DNA of 64,000 bases from Prorocentrum cordatum (Eukaryota > Sar > Dinophyceae > Prorocentrales > Prorocentraceae): assembly GCA_963575745.1 (NCBI GenBank), contig CAUYUJ010016879.1, positions 138,501-202,500 on the forward strand. The letters run 5' to 3'. Numbering within the stretch: position 1 is the stretch's first letter; each line of letters starts with the position of its first letter. Below are positions 9,555 to 20,299 of this stretch, in pieces. Position numbers and translations under genes: made by a program. The notes under the pieces were generated by a model. That model saw only the letters and a program-made list of their open reading frames with translations, ran no database searches and was not told where the DNA came from.

Positions 9555-10728
9555 TCAGCTGATAATGACGCGCTCAAGACAAGAGCGCTTCACTGCCGCC
9601 GCCCCCTTCGGCGGCATGACTTCTACCGCTCCTGAGTTGGCCATGCTTTGCCACCCCTCATCATCTGAAATCTCAGACTTGCCACGCACGGCTGGCGAGA
9701 GCTTGCCGAGAGACACCTCGCCGCCGCGGCCGACCGCGAAGATTTCCAGATCCGGTTCGGGCCCCGGGACCTCGGTCAGAGCGACTCCCTCTTCGTCTCC
9801 CGGCGTCACCCAGATATGTGCCCCTCCTCTCGGGGGCCGCTCACGCCCCCCCGATCCGCTGCCGCGGGACATGTTCTCAAACTCCTCGATCCTGCGCCCG
9901 ACGACGCCCCGATGCCCCTGGCCAGGCCTGAACTCTGTCGGGCCCACAGGCGAGGAGGGAGGGAAAGACGGAGGAGGGAGAGCAGGATGGGAGTGACCGG
10001 GGGAAGAGATAGGAACGCCGCGTCCCTCTCCTGGAGTGCCCAGCATGGAGGCGGTTCGATTCTGGCGCGCTTGACGTCGCCCGCCGCCGGCGGGCAGCTG
10101 GCACTTCGACTTGTCGCCTCGTCAGCCCTGCGCCTGAGAATACAGGCGGGGACATCTCCGGGCTGGTCGATCCTAGTTCTGCCTCGAAAGCGAGGCGCTC
10201 GGAAGCTCTCGGCCTCGGACTGAGCCCTCTAGTTCCTGCGAGTGAAGCGGGAGGAGAGGGAGAGGAGGAATCTTCTGGAGAGGCGTCGGGCTGAGCAGCA
10301 CTGGGCCCTCCCGGCCTCTGCGGGGCCTCGATCTCGCCCTCTCGGTTGCTTCTGTCCGGAGGGAGAGAGGGAGCGCCGAGAGGGAGGAAAGTGGCCTCGC
10401 TGCCGTCGGGAGACACCTGCCGGGAGTGGCTGTCCGACTCCTCGGAGATAGATGGGAGGCGAGTCACCTCAGATCCGGCTCGAGCAACGACCGAGCCTCC
10501 GTCCGAAGAGGGGGGAAGAGGACCGACCCGAGGCCTAGCCGTCCGAAACCCCCTGACGGGGTCGAGGTTCTGGCCCGTGCGCCCTCCTACCTCAGGCCCA
10601 ACTGGCGGCGACACCAGCCATGGAGGTGGCGGGGAACCCGCGGGCACGCTGGGCGCCGGATCGGACCCCGGGGCCAGGGCTTGATCCCAAGCCTCATCGG
10701 GAGGTGGGCCCTCCCGCTGCACATCCAC
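9555..10728 (-). pseudogene. Acidic/Pro-Ser linker between integrase and RT, copy 1
   Basis: Low-complexity Pro/Ser/Glu-rich stretch (DVQREGPPPDEAWDQALAPG..., SPSPPASLAG) then a second frame with RIEEFENMSRGSGSG, GPEPDLEIFAVGRGGEVSLGKLS and SCLERVIIS before a stop. It lies where copia polyproteins carry a disordered linker, and the last part normally runs on into RT. Counterparts: 23247-22075 and 35862-34689. Confidence 0.5.
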
Positions 10729-11045
10729 AGCCGAGGCCCGTCGCGTTCGGACTTGGCCAACCAGCTCGGTCCACTGCGGATCTTGCGCTAGCTTGATCCC
10801 GCACCTGTTCGGGAGACCACTTCCAGAGACGCGCTCTCGCCGCGACCCAAACCGTTCTGCGCTCAGCCAGCACTACGACCCCCCCAGGCCCGCCCAGGCG
10901 TCGCGGCGCTGGCCGAGAGCGTCGGCCCTGGGACCCGCCTTGGTCGCACGCCTCCGCACAAACACCCAGTGGCCCGGGGTAAAAACTCACCCTGGGCCGG
11001 GCCCGGCACGGACCCGACTGGCTCTCTGAACCTTCCCCCGGGCAA
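10694..11045 (-). pseudogene. Integrase C-terminal domain, copy 1
   Basis: GPGGVVVLAERRTVWVAARARLWKWSPEQVRDQAS matches the W-GPG-VV...VWV...GRL-K-SPEQVR pattern of dinoflagellate copia integrase C termini. The preceding PGHWVFVRR-like start is in a second frame. Counterparts: 23506-23213 (copy 2) and 36121-35828 (copy 3), where FTPGHWVFVRRRATKAG is in the same frame. Confidence 0.6.
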
Positions 11046-11294
11046 TGGTCTCCAGTGCCAACCTACGGGCTAGCTCTCGCACCTTCTGAGATCGAGCATA
11101 CTCGGCCCCGGCCGAATCCCACACGGACGCTGGCCTCAGGCTGCCCCGCAAGCCTGGAAGGCCAAGATGATCGTCAGACAATAGCTCACGGGGAAACCTG
11201 GGATTCACTCCGAGAACAAGTTGGGGGGGAGAGAGACCGCCGCTGTGCCGAAACCGATGCGTGCGCGCACAACTCATATATAAGTTCCTCGAGT

Positions 11295-12302
11295 TCAGCC
11301 AGGTCTGCTGGAATGGACGACCCTGCTTCCAGTTCGGCCTCCACCCGCTCCTTGATCCACCCTCCAATGTCTCTCAACCCTGCCGTTCTGCCATGGAGAG
11401 TTGGAGTCACATATGTGGCGCAGCACCCCCCACTGTTCCAATCGCCCCGCGAATCGATCCTCGAACTCCGAGCCTCCGTCGGAGAGCACGAAATGAGGAG
11501 CGCCGAACGGTCGAATCCAAGCGTGCACGAAGGCGCGCCACACGCTCGCCGCCTTGGGCCCCTCGGCTCTCACACAGACTTGCAACTTGGGCCCATGGTG
11601 CACTATGCTCAGGAAGAGAATCGTCTTATCCTGAAAAGGAAGATATAATAAATCAACCCCCACTATGTGATTGCATATGAAGGTCCTCGGCATGGCTACA
11701 CGCCTGGGAACGGAGTTTCTCGACCTCTCGGCACATTCCGAACATTTGAAAGAGTCACGCCAGCGAAGCACGTGTATCTTCACACCTCTGGCGCGCAGGA
11801 CTCTGATGAACTTCCTGTTATCCGGATGGCCCATATTGTGGTGAAGACGAAACACGAGGCGCTTCTCCTGCTCACTAGGCTCAGGATACCGCCATCTCTC
11901 GACAGTACTGGTGGCGTCCGTCGGCCAGGTCTCCGGCTCGTCTTCTCCGCTGTCCTCAAGGTCCCCCGGGACCTCTCCGTCTGACAGCTCCCCGACCAGA
12001 AACGCGCTCTCGTCGAACTCCGCCCAGGCGGCCTTCCTACCTTGACTCGCCCCGTTCCATTGTTCTCTCACCGCGCGGGCCACCGCATCGACAAACCGAG
12101 GGAGCCAGACCTGGGCCTGGGAGGTCCGCGATCGACCTTCGAGCAGCACGTGCCTGTGACTACCGTCGCACCAGTGGCCTCCTAGCACCTCTTGGATCCC
12201 ACGATGATTGCTCAGAATCCCGGTGGGTTTTCTTGTTAAGCCCCTCCCCTGTGACGTAGAGCCCATAGGTACACATGTCCACCCTGATACGTCGCACCTC
12301 AA
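11295..12302 (-). pseudogene. Integrase, copy 1 (core intact)
   Basis: Open for 335 codons. A zinc-binding HHCC domain at about residues 150-190 (RLHHNMGHPDNRKFIRVLR, then CSECAERSR) precedes the catalytic core: VGVDLLYLP (first Asp), FVLSDGGSEFED (second Asp), and SPWQNGRVERHWR with the Glu. That is a complete D,D-35-E-type triad for a copia integrase (rve family). It is joined upstream in frame to the acidic GELSDGEVPGDLEDSGEDE linker. The frame is lost after HWRVDQGAGG. The integrase C-terminal part is in another frame at 10990-10694. Confidence 0.78.
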
Positions 12303-13107
12303 GAAGCTCCGCGATCGCCCGAAACACCTTAGCGCCCCAAGACGCGGCGAACAAAGGGTGCTCGAACGCGAAGAACCGACCGTAACGGATCTGATGATCG
12401 GCGATCTTCATACAGAGGATAGGTCCTCGAGCCCCTCCCGAACGGCGATCGACCACACACCACCAGGATCACTCACAGTTTTGCTGATCCTGCTGGTTGC
12501 TGAGAAGGTCCGGCAGGGTGGGCAGAGCCATATGATCTCCAGCTTGTCCGCGTATATGCTTCTCCAAAGCCTCCCACGGTCCGCAGTTTGTCTGGAATCC
12601 CATCCAGTAGACAAGTCCCAACTAGAGGCCTCTCCGAGGGCTCCCCCTCGCTTCTGGGCCCTTGGGCCTATCCTGGGAGGGGGGGGGCACTTCCATAGAG
12701 CTCGCCCACTGCCTGGCTTTCCTTCTGGGCCCGTTCTGCTTCAACTGCTCGTGGCCCGTTCCTCGCGAGATAACCATGGCCTCTAGGGCCCCTCTCACTT
12801 CCCAGGGTCAAGCGGACTCGCGATCACCATTCACGGCGTCTCCATCTATCCATTCGGCCCCCTCCAGTTCCAGGCCCTCTGGAGCTCTGGCCCGAGCCGA
12901 AAGCCCCCGCAACTGCTCTTGCGTTCTTCTACGGAGCTGCGCTCCCGCGAGCTTTCCCCGAGCTTCACTCGACTTGCTCTGAAGCACTGAAACAGGAAAA
13001 AAAAACAAAGCTGGCCGAGATACGGAAGAGCGCCCAGAGACAACTTGTCCGTCGGCTCTCTCAGCCTCAGAAGGAAGGCAGCCGCACTGCTCGCAGCGCG
13101 CGACCAA
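12160..13107 (-). pseudogene. PPC/EHP (C5-methyltransferase-like) module, copy 1
   Basis: CEQCGCLPSEAE comes first. After a helical RRTQEQLRGL stretch, DLSTGWDSRQTADRGRLW leads to EIIWLCPPCRTFSATS. A frame change near 12430 then leads to CMKIADHQIRYGRFFAFEHP-LFAASW and VRRIRVDMCTYGLY. A D-x-T-G-W-D start, a PPC-xx-FS loop and an EHP motif about 55 residues later resemble motif IV (PPCQ-FS) and the ENV-like motif of cytosine-C5 methyltransferases, on a probable Rossmann fold. I know this module from dinoflagellate copia polyproteins, placed before integrase. No activity is claimed. The frameshift between PPC and EHP is shared by all copies. Confidence 0.6.
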
Positions 13108-15134
13108 GTTCAGACGGGGCTGGCCCTCGCCCTGTCACCCTCGAGACTCCTGACTCGCTGACTGATCTCGGCATCGTCGGCAATGATCTCCCAACCGTCT
13201 GGAGAACCTGGATCCGTCTCCTCGGGAATCGGCCCGAGGCTCAAACGCTCCATGGTACCCGTAGTGGTTGGTGCCGTCGCCGTTGACGTCGTCAGAGTCG
13301 TCGTCGCGGCGGGGCTGCCTTGCGCCCCGTTTGGCCCCGCTGGCCGAGACCCCGCTGCTCGAGTTCACCCGGGGATCTCCCTGATCCGGCATCTGTATCT
13401 GGGCGTTGGCCACCTGCACCAGTCCAGTGACTCCCGTTCCGATCTGGACCAGCATCTGACCAAGCTGAGAGACCGCCACGTCGATGTCCCCGACCGTCGT
13501 GACCATCCCATTCACCGCATTGCTGATCCCATCCAGCGTCTCGGCGAAGTCCTCGAAGCCTGGGATCAGCCGACAGATCTCGATCACTCAAGTATATATG
13601 CTGTAGTCCTTATTCGACCTGGGAGGCTGGAACCTGCTGCTGGCCCATCACGACTTGCATCATCCTGTCCAGGGCCTCTTGAGCTCGATCGAGCGCTCTG
13701 ACGCTCTCGGGCACAGACTAGAATTACCATTGCAATCCCTGCAAGAGCGCGGCCAAACGGTTGATCCTACTCAGAGCCGCGCCTCCAGCCTGAAATTGCG
13801 GGCTGCTCTGCATCACCCCGACAGCCCTCTGAGCGGGTGCTGCCGCCGCCCGCGCTGCCTCGGCGGCGGTCTGCTGGGGGGGGCCGTTGTTCCCGGGCGC
13901 GCCTCGGGGTACCCAGGTAAGTCGATCCCCACAGAGTGTTCACCGTGACCCCGATCCATGCTGGTTGCCGTAGTACTTGATAGCGTCGCGTGGACGCCCG
14001 CACTCGGGAGCTGGCTCGGGCGGGGGCTCGGCTGGAATAGGAGCCGTCGCTGCCGCCACCGCTCCGGGACTGCCCGTGCAAAGCCCCGCCGAGCCGGGTT
14101 GGAAGGAGCTGCTCCACGGCGTTCCTTGGAACGCATCGGCCGTCGTCGATCCAGCGCCCAGCTTGGGCGGAAGGTTCTTCGGGACTGAGCTGCTCCTCGC
14201 CCGCCGTCGACGGCGGGACCTCGCGCCGAGGCACTTCGTCGAGCGCTGCCGCGAGCCGAGACTGCATCGCTGGAGGCCACTGAGGGGCGAAGGCGGCCGC
14301 GCCCCACAGCGTCGGCCGCGGCACCTGGGGAGGCGGCCCTGCCGCTGTCTGTTGCGGGATGCCGACCGTCGCTCCTGGCTCGAGACTCACGGCCTCGGCA
14401 GCGCCGCTGGGAACCCTCCCACCCCCGCACCCTGGTGGGAAGCCGTAGTTCTCCATTGAGCTACCCCTCGCGCCTGGCTAAGAACTCTTCCGTGGCCCCC
14501 TTGGCCACTGGTTCCTTCTTCGGCCCGCCCGACGCCGGCCTGGCCATCAGCGCTGCCGGAAGTATGTTCTCACCAGCCATCGTAGACCTGAGTGGAAGTC
14601 TCGACCGAGAAAGCTCCGCTGTCTGGGAGGTCGCGCAAGCCGATAGCGAGGCTCGAGCCAACACGTGCTACGTCCCCAGAGATGAGGTCGCTACCCGGAA
14701 TCTTTGAGACCACCCCGTTGCTGTCGTCTGGCCCTCTGAGCACCACCCGAGCTTTGTCTCTGGATCCTATGCCCCGGACCTGACCCCGAGCCGCTAACTG
14801 AGCCATAGGCTGGTAGACCACCTTGATCGCCTTCCTGATCTGGGCCGCGCTGCCCTGCACCTTGTCTCTGAAGCCCTGCCAATGGGTTCTTTTTGATGGC
14901 CTCTCCCTTCGCCCCCTTCTGCTTGCCTGCGAGGCCCTGCGCGAGGCCGTTCTTGATGGCGCCAACCTTGGATCTCTGGGGTCCTCGGCACCTCGCGCCC
15001 CCGACCGCGAGTAAGACAAGGAGGAGGATCGAGAGGAGAGGCGTGCACTGACTCACGGCGCCGCCCGAGCCCATCTCCCGGGCTCGCCCCCCCCCCCGTT
15101 CTTCAGAAAAGAAATAGCTGTAAGGAACGAGCAC
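13107..15134 (-). pseudogene. Polyprotein spacer between protease and PPC/EHP module, copy 1
   Basis: Three overlapping open stretches (15134-14691, 14456-13767, 13587-13135) with no catalytic motif. They contain a Pro/Ala-rich part (ENYGFPPGCGGGRVP) and a helical, Val/Gln-rich part (FAETLDGISNAVNGMVTTVGDI...LGQMLVQIGTGVTGLVQVANAQ) that could be coiled coil. Corresponding stretches in copy 2 are 27242-26529 and 26239-25631, in copy 3 39849-39076 and 38850-38242. Function unknown. Confidence 0.5.
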
Positions 15135-15239
15135 TTGCTCAGAGCCTCTCGAGGCGCCTTGCCTCCACAGGACACAGGACCGATGATGTCGGCCATTCGA
15201 TGCCCTGACCCCAGCCCGGCCATCGGAATATCCTCCCCC

Positions 15240-15988
15240 AGGGCCCAGGACCGCAAAACATCACTGGGGAGATCTAATATACACTCGAGAAAATCAAAAA
15301 GATTAACGCTGAGCATGCGCGAAACGTCCTCGCCCAACACCGCCGTCTCGACTTGGCCAAGAACGCCCGCCAAACAAAAGGAAAAGAGGACGGCGGCGAT
15401 CACCTTCGCCAGGCCCCCCACTCCGCGGGCACTGCGAAGAGGCCTCACGGACTCGGGCGCCGGGACATACTGGAAGCCGCGCCTGGCCAGCTCGTGGGAC
15501 TCCGCGTTGAGCGCCAAGCAGCCGACGATGTCGCTGGCCGCCCCTGGGCCCACCAGGCCCTGCTTCGCTGCTGTCGCCAGGAGCGCGTTATCGACCTCAT
15601 CCTGGATCTCCTTCAGGGCCTCAAGCCTCTCGCCCGCGACTACTGGCAGGCACGGCCCGCTGGATACACATCCCGTGAACGCGTAGCTGGCCAGGATATT
15701 ATCATTCTTGTCCGGAAACTGCCGCTCGCCGTCGGCAGCGGGGAAATTGGGACATTATCTCGACCAACGTTCCTTCTGTAGGCATCGCATACAGCGGGTC
15801 ACTTTGGTCAGCCGCTCGCGCGACATGCGTTCCCCATGCCCTCGTCCCGGGAAGCCGCCTCGACCTCGCCCTCGACCGCCGTCTCCTCGCCGACCAGCTC
15901 CGCGCCGACCGCCACCGTGGCCGCCACCTCCTGCCGCTCGACCGGTGGATCGAAAATACTCACGATCTCGCTGGGCAGCTCTCTTCAA
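15240..15988 (-). pseudogene. Zinc-knuckle and protease-like region, copy 1
   Basis: An Arg/Gly-rich stretch (RGRGRGGFPGRGHG) leads to RCMRC-LQKE-R-WSR-stop-CPNFP. This is a CX2CX4HX4C knuckle whose His has become Arg and which contains an in-frame TAA (15752-15754) just before the last Cys. The same frame continues to IQDEVDNALLATAAKQGLVGPGAA, which matches the (D)TAAxxGLIGxxA protease active-site region of dinoflagellate copia proteins except that the catalytic Asp is Ala. ARGVGGLAKVIAAV and VLGEDVSRMLSVNLFDFLECILDL follow, as in the C-terminal half of such proteases. The protease must therefore be inactive as read. Confidence 0.68.
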
Positions 15989-16077
15989 GTCCTTGTTCTG
16001 ATTCCAGGTCCTCTATCTCAACCAAAACGGTCAATACTTCCTCCTCGCTGAGATCGTCTTCGACATCGTCCTCAGAC

Positions 16078-17244
16078 TCACCACCTTCGGACTCTGCCTC
16101 GTCTCGTCGTTCGTCGAGGTAGCTCCCCGCGCCGAATGGGCCCGGAAAGGGGGGGGAGAAAGACAGAGCCTGAAGCCTCGCCCGCTTGACCGACTTCTGC
16201 GGCCATCACGGGGCGAGAAGTGGACCGGCCCGTCACCAACCGCTCAGCGCCGCCGAAGTCCATCTGGCGCAGTGCCCAGGCGACCTGCCTGCACTCGATG
16301 CTGCCCTGGGTCAGCGTCCTCATGTTTTGTTGACCCTGTGCTGACAACCCCGCACCTTCCTCGAGCATCAGGCCTTTGAGCTTCTCGGATAGCCAGAGGT
16401 CGCTCCCCTCAGCTTCCTGAAACTGTAGGTCTCTCCTGGCAACGCACGGCGTCAGCGACTCCTTGGCCTCACGAGTCCCTTCACATAGAGCTCGTCGTCC
16501 CACTCGTCGGAGCTCGTCTCCTTCACGCTCGCCGCTCATGAGGTCCATCCGCTGGAGCAGCACCTCGAGCCCCTGGCTGCTGGTCAGCAGGTGGTCGGGC
16601 ATATCGTCGAACTTCGCCTGCATCGACCAGTCGAAGAGGCCAAGGAACTTCTCTAATCGCCACCACAGCGCGACGTCTGTGCTGCGATCCCACCTGCGGG
16701 CAGCCTTCTTCCACTGCCGATAGTGTGTCCACCCAGGCCAGGCTGGAGGACCCGTGAAGTCGCCACGGGCCTGACCGCCCCAGGAGGACACCTGCCACCC
16801 GTCGGAGGGCCACCAACTGTTTTGCTGCTGCTCGGGGCGACTTTGCCACTGATGGTCGTGCCACTCGCCTCGTCCGTCTTGGCCCGTCCATGGCTGGTCG
16901 CCCCAATCACTCTTGTCGCGGCCGACGGCCCACTTGTCACCGTCTCGATCAGCGCCGTCGCTCTTGCGCCGCCCGCCGCCCCAAGGGTCTTGTTCCTCCC
17001 ACGGGTCGGCGCTCTCCGGGCGCCGTGTCTCGTCACCACTACCTGGCGCCGTCGCTCGAGAGCCGGCAGCCGTCCTGCTGTCGATAATGCCTAGCACTAA
17101 CTTTCGCAGCTCCTGCACCTGGGCAGCGAGTGCCTCCACAGCTGACGGGGCTGCTGACTCCTGAATCTCCCGCGCTCCCGGTGGACCCCCTTCACCTGGA
17201 GCGCCACCGCCTATCACCGCGTATGTCTCCTCGTCAGCCGGCAT
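16078..17244 (-). pseudogene. gag: Gag-like protein, copy 1
   Basis: I chose the ATG at 17244 (MPADEETYAVIGGG). The eight codons before it begin with GTG, and copy 3 opens only here. It lies about 130 nt after the primer-binding site. A helical segment (AALAAQVQELRKLVLGIID) is followed by a Trp/Asp/Gln-rich linker (DPWEEQDPWGG, WHDHQWQSRPEQQQNSWW). A capsid-like region follows, starting GPPAWPGWTHYRQWKKAARRW, the W..Y.R.V..W pattern common in dinoflagellate copia Gag. The frame breaks at a G8 run near 16150, where copies 2 and 3 stay open to an acidic EDDVEDDLSEEEVLTVL tail. Confidence 0.72.
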
Positions 17245-17372
17245 GCCGGCACCTGCCGTGGATCCCACACTGCACGTCTCGTCGAGCGAGACCGGCCAGG
17301 CCGTAGGAGCCGCGCGCGCCCGCCGCCAGTCACCTACCTGCGCGCCGCGCTGCCCGCCTCGGCCATGGCCAG

Positions 17373-17388
17373 CCCCGCTCCGCTACCA
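17373..17388 (-). promoter_or_regulatory. Primer-binding site, initiator-Met-tRNA-like (copy 1)
   Basis: Two bases inside the 5' LTR the minus strand reads TGGTAGCGGAGCGGGG. TGGTAGC(A/G)GAG is what the 3' end of eukaryotic initiator Met tRNA (..CTACCA) would pair with, and it is the usual primer of copia-type elements. The dinoflagellate tRNA itself is not in the window. Confidence 0.75.
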
Positions 17389-17390
17389 AC

Positions 17391-17534
17391 TGTGGCAGCA
17401 GCAGGAACAGCGGATGCCGCTTAGCCTTGAGCCGACCCGGCAACGGCCCACGAACGTCGTGAGTCTTGGCTACAACTCTTTCGTGAATGAAACTAATGCT
17501 AAACCTAAACCCTGAAGACTGGAACTCCACAACA
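17391..17534 (-). repeat. 5' LTR, copy 1, truncated
   Basis: About 144 bp. Homology with the 3' LTR runs from CTGCCACA at 17391 up to GGAGTTCC and then stops: the first about 28 bp of the LTR (TGCTAAACC...GACCCG) are missing. Host intron sequence (CGGCTGTGGGACC...) begins instead. TCCACAAC is shared by LTR and flank and may have mediated the deletion. Confidence 0.8.
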
Positions 17535-17638
17535 AGCGGCTGTGGGACCGTGTGGTCCAATAGCGTGATCAAACTGTTCCACATGGGCGTATCCACAATT
17601 AGGGGGCGGCGGTGATTCGCCGCAGGCGTCTTCGATAC

Positions 17639-18871
17639 GATTCCGTATCAAAGCTCTCCACTGCAATGGGCACCGCTAACCCCAAGTCGATCTCCACGGT
17701 GCACCCCTGATCCACACCGTAAATCTGTGGATAATTGGGGCTTTGCACGCAAGAGCCGACAAGCGTGCAGTCGCCGCTGACTGCTGCCCACATGTGCACT
17801 ACAAGCTGTGGTGCCGGTGTCGGTAGCGCCGCAGGCGTCGGTGGCTCAGGTGCCTGTGCGCACAACCTCCAACCTTTCTCGCTCCACACATTATCAGATG
17901 ACCAAACTATGCTCGTTGACGGTATGATGCCGTCGGGTCCGTAGGTTCCTGAATATTCCACCCCGTTGACAATGAGGTAGTCGAAAAACGACTCCGTATT
18001 GAAGCTCTCCACTAGAATAGGTGCCGCTGACCCCGAATCAATCTCCACGGTGCACTCCTGGTCCACGCCGTAATCCTGCGGGTAGTTGGGGCTCTCCAAG
18101 CAAGGGCCATCAATCGCGCACTCGCCGCTGACAGCCGCCCACATGTGCACCAGTGCGGGCGTCGGAGGTGCGGGAGTGGGCCACACGGCTGTCGGTGGTG
18201 GAACAGGTGTCGGTGGCGCGCTTGGCATGGGCGCGGGTGTCGGGGCAGCGGGTGTCGGTGGGGCAGGCGTCGACGGTGGAGAGCCTGCGCACAGCCTCCA
18301 GCCACTCTGGGTTGCAGTAAAGTCAGAAGACCAAACAATACTCGTTGATGGTGTGATGCCGCTGGGACCGATGCCTCCAGAATACTCCACTCCGTTGACA
18401 AGGAGGTAGTCGAAAAACGACTCCGTATTGAAGCTCTCCACGAGGATAGGTGCCGCTGACCCCAAATCGATCTCCACGGTGCACTCCTGATCCACGCCGT
18501 AATCCTGCGGGTAGTTGGGGCTCTCCACGCAAGAGCCGTCTCTCGCGCACGCGCCGCTGACTGCTGCCCACATGTGCACCAGTGCGGGTACTGGTGGCGC
18601 GGGTGCTGGTGAGACTGCTGTCGGTGGTGGGGCAGGCGTCGGTGGCGGAGGTGTCGGTGGAGCGATTGGCATTGGCGCATGCGTCGGTGGCGCAGGCGTC
18701 GGTGGCGCAGGCGTCGACGGTGGAGAGCCTGCGCACAACCTCCAGCCACTCTGGGTTGCATAGGAGTCGGAGGTCCAACCTAAGCTCGTTGATGGTGTGA
18801 TGCCACTTGGACCAGCACTTCCAGAATACTCCACTCCGTTGACGGTGAGGTAATCGAAATCCGCAGCCGCT
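17639..18871 (-). CDS. Multi-CUB protein, internal exon (unit 2)
   Basis: A 1,233-nt exon (411 codons). It starts at acceptor GTAAG|A and ends at donor C|GTATCG, both with two bases of a codon upstream and one downstream, so joining gives a Ser (TC+A). Content in order: C-terminal half of a CUB (FDYLTVNGVEYSG..GWRLC), full CUB beginning HMWAAVSGACARDGSC, full CUB beginning HMWAAVSGECAIDGPC, and the N-terminal half of a fourth (DCTLVGSCVQSPNYPQIYG..VESFDTES). The half domains at each end are completed by the neighbouring exons. The flanking introns are 11.36 kb upstream and 11.29 kb downstream, each holding one retroelement copy. Splice sites are inferred from frame and domain continuity. Confidence 0.8.
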
Positions 18872-19262
18872 CTTACACGCGGTGGAGCAGTTTGTTCACG
18901 TCTACCAGCTGTCTGGTAGGATCTCTGCAGTGTTCCATGACCGCCTCCCCCTTCGCCGCGCTCACGGGTTGAGCATCGCCCCCCAGAGAGAGCCACAGGA
19001 CGGGCCCGAGGCTGGATCGAAGAGCCCCCGAAGGCGGCCACGCCCGCGGAAGAAGGCCCCAGGACGGCTCAGAGGAGCCGCCCAGGGGCCGAGACGTCCC
19101 CGAGATGGTCGAGCCGAACCTCTTCGGGAGAGCCCGGTGGAACCGCTGCAGGGTGGCCCCGAGACCCTCGACCGGGCCACCGGCGGGCTTTTGAATGACC
19201 CCCCATCGAGGCCCCAGGGAGGCCCCGAGGAAGCCACCTGAAATGAAGGGAGCGGGGCCGTC

Positions 19263-19525
19263 GACGCGAGCGACGTGCGGGGACGACGACTGCGACGACG
19301 AGCGCGACGACGACGAGGACGACGAGGGCGACGACGACGAGGGCGAGGACGAGGGGGAGGACGAGGGCGACAGCGACGACGACGACGAGAGCGACGACGA
19401 TGACGAGGGCGGGGAAGACGGCGACGTCGTCGTCGTTGTCGCACTCGTCCTCATCCTCGTCGTCGTCGTCCTCGCCGTCGTCGTCCTCGTCGTCGCAGTC
19501 GTCGTCCTCGCACGTCGTCCGCGTC
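19263..19525. repeat. GAC/GTC inverted repeat in intron (unit 2)
   Basis: Counterpart of the unit 1 hairpin with the same boundary motifs GACGCGAGCGACGTGCG and CGTCCGCGTC. It differs by a TAC to TGC change in the left arm and small GAC-number changes. Confidence 0.85.
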
Positions 19526-19599
19526 GATAGCCCGCCACGCGAGACGCTGCGGACTGCGCACAATCTGGCGATTTGCTGTGTCGAATCGCCTCCAAGACT

Positions 19600-20122
19600 G
19601 CCAAGATGACCTCCAAGGTGCCGTCAAGACGCCCAGGATGGCCCCAAGAGAGCCCCAAAATGCATCGAAGACGGCCCAAGATGCACCCGGGACGGCCCAA
19701 GATGGCCAAAGACCAAGAGGCTCCCAAGAGGCCTCGAAGAAAGTTAAGGAGGCCTCCAACAGGTCCTCCAGCAACGCCAGAAGAAGCCAAAACCATTGAT
19801 TATCCCATGGTTATTAAAGATTTTCGGAATTTGCTTCATCACGGCCATTCCGACAATCCAATACAGCCCCAGAGGCCCACAAGATGGCCCACAGAGCGCC
19901 CAAGAGGCATCCAAGATGGCCCCAGGACGGCCCAAGATGCTCCCAAGACGGCCCCCACAGGGGCCTTCAAACGGCCAAGATGGCATTCAAGACGACCCTG
20001 AAGCGCCCCAAGAGGGCCACAAGACAGCCCAGAGGGGCTCCCAAGATGACCCATGACAATGTCAGACGCGCCAGGAAAGCCGTAAGACGGCCAAAGAGGC
20101 CCCCAAAAAGCCCCAACAGGCA
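19600..20122. repeat. Degenerate CCAAGATGGCC repeat (intron, unit 2)
   Basis: Unit 2 counterpart, ending directly at the 3' LTR of the unit 2 retroelement. Confidence 0.68.
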
Positions 20123-20127
20123 CAACG

Positions 20128-20299
20128 TGTGGCAGAAGCAGAAATAGCGGATGCCTTTTAGCCTTGAGCCAACCCGGCAACGGACCAAGAACGTCGTGAG
20201 TCTTGGCTCCAACTCCCTCGTAAATGAAAGTAATGCTAAACCTAAACCCTGAAAACTGGAACTCCACCACACGGGTCAGACTTTCTTACAGGTTTAGCA
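20128..20299 (-). repeat. 3' LTR, copy 2
   Basis: 172 bp with canonical TG...CA ends: minus strand TGCTAAACCTGTAAG to CTGCCACA. It follows immediately on a polypurine tract ending AGGGGGGC, which fixes the LTR start. Confidence 0.85.

Larger units (their letters stand above)
7606..17534 (-). mobile_element. Ty1/copia-type LTR retroelement, copy 1 (intronic, dead)
   Basis: Minus-strand element of about 9.9 kb lying in a CUB-gene intron. Order 5' to 3' on the minus strand: truncated 5' LTR, primer-binding site, Gag with zinc-knuckle remnant, protease-like, long spacer, PPC/EHP module, integrase, acidic linker, RT, RNase H, polypurine tract, 3' LTR. Integrase before RT makes it Ty1/copia-type (Pseudoviridae order). 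Reading frames are broken at many points. Copy 1 is the only one with an unbroken integrase core, but it has an extra base in RT (A7 at 9190-9196 versus A6 in the others). Confidence 0.88.
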
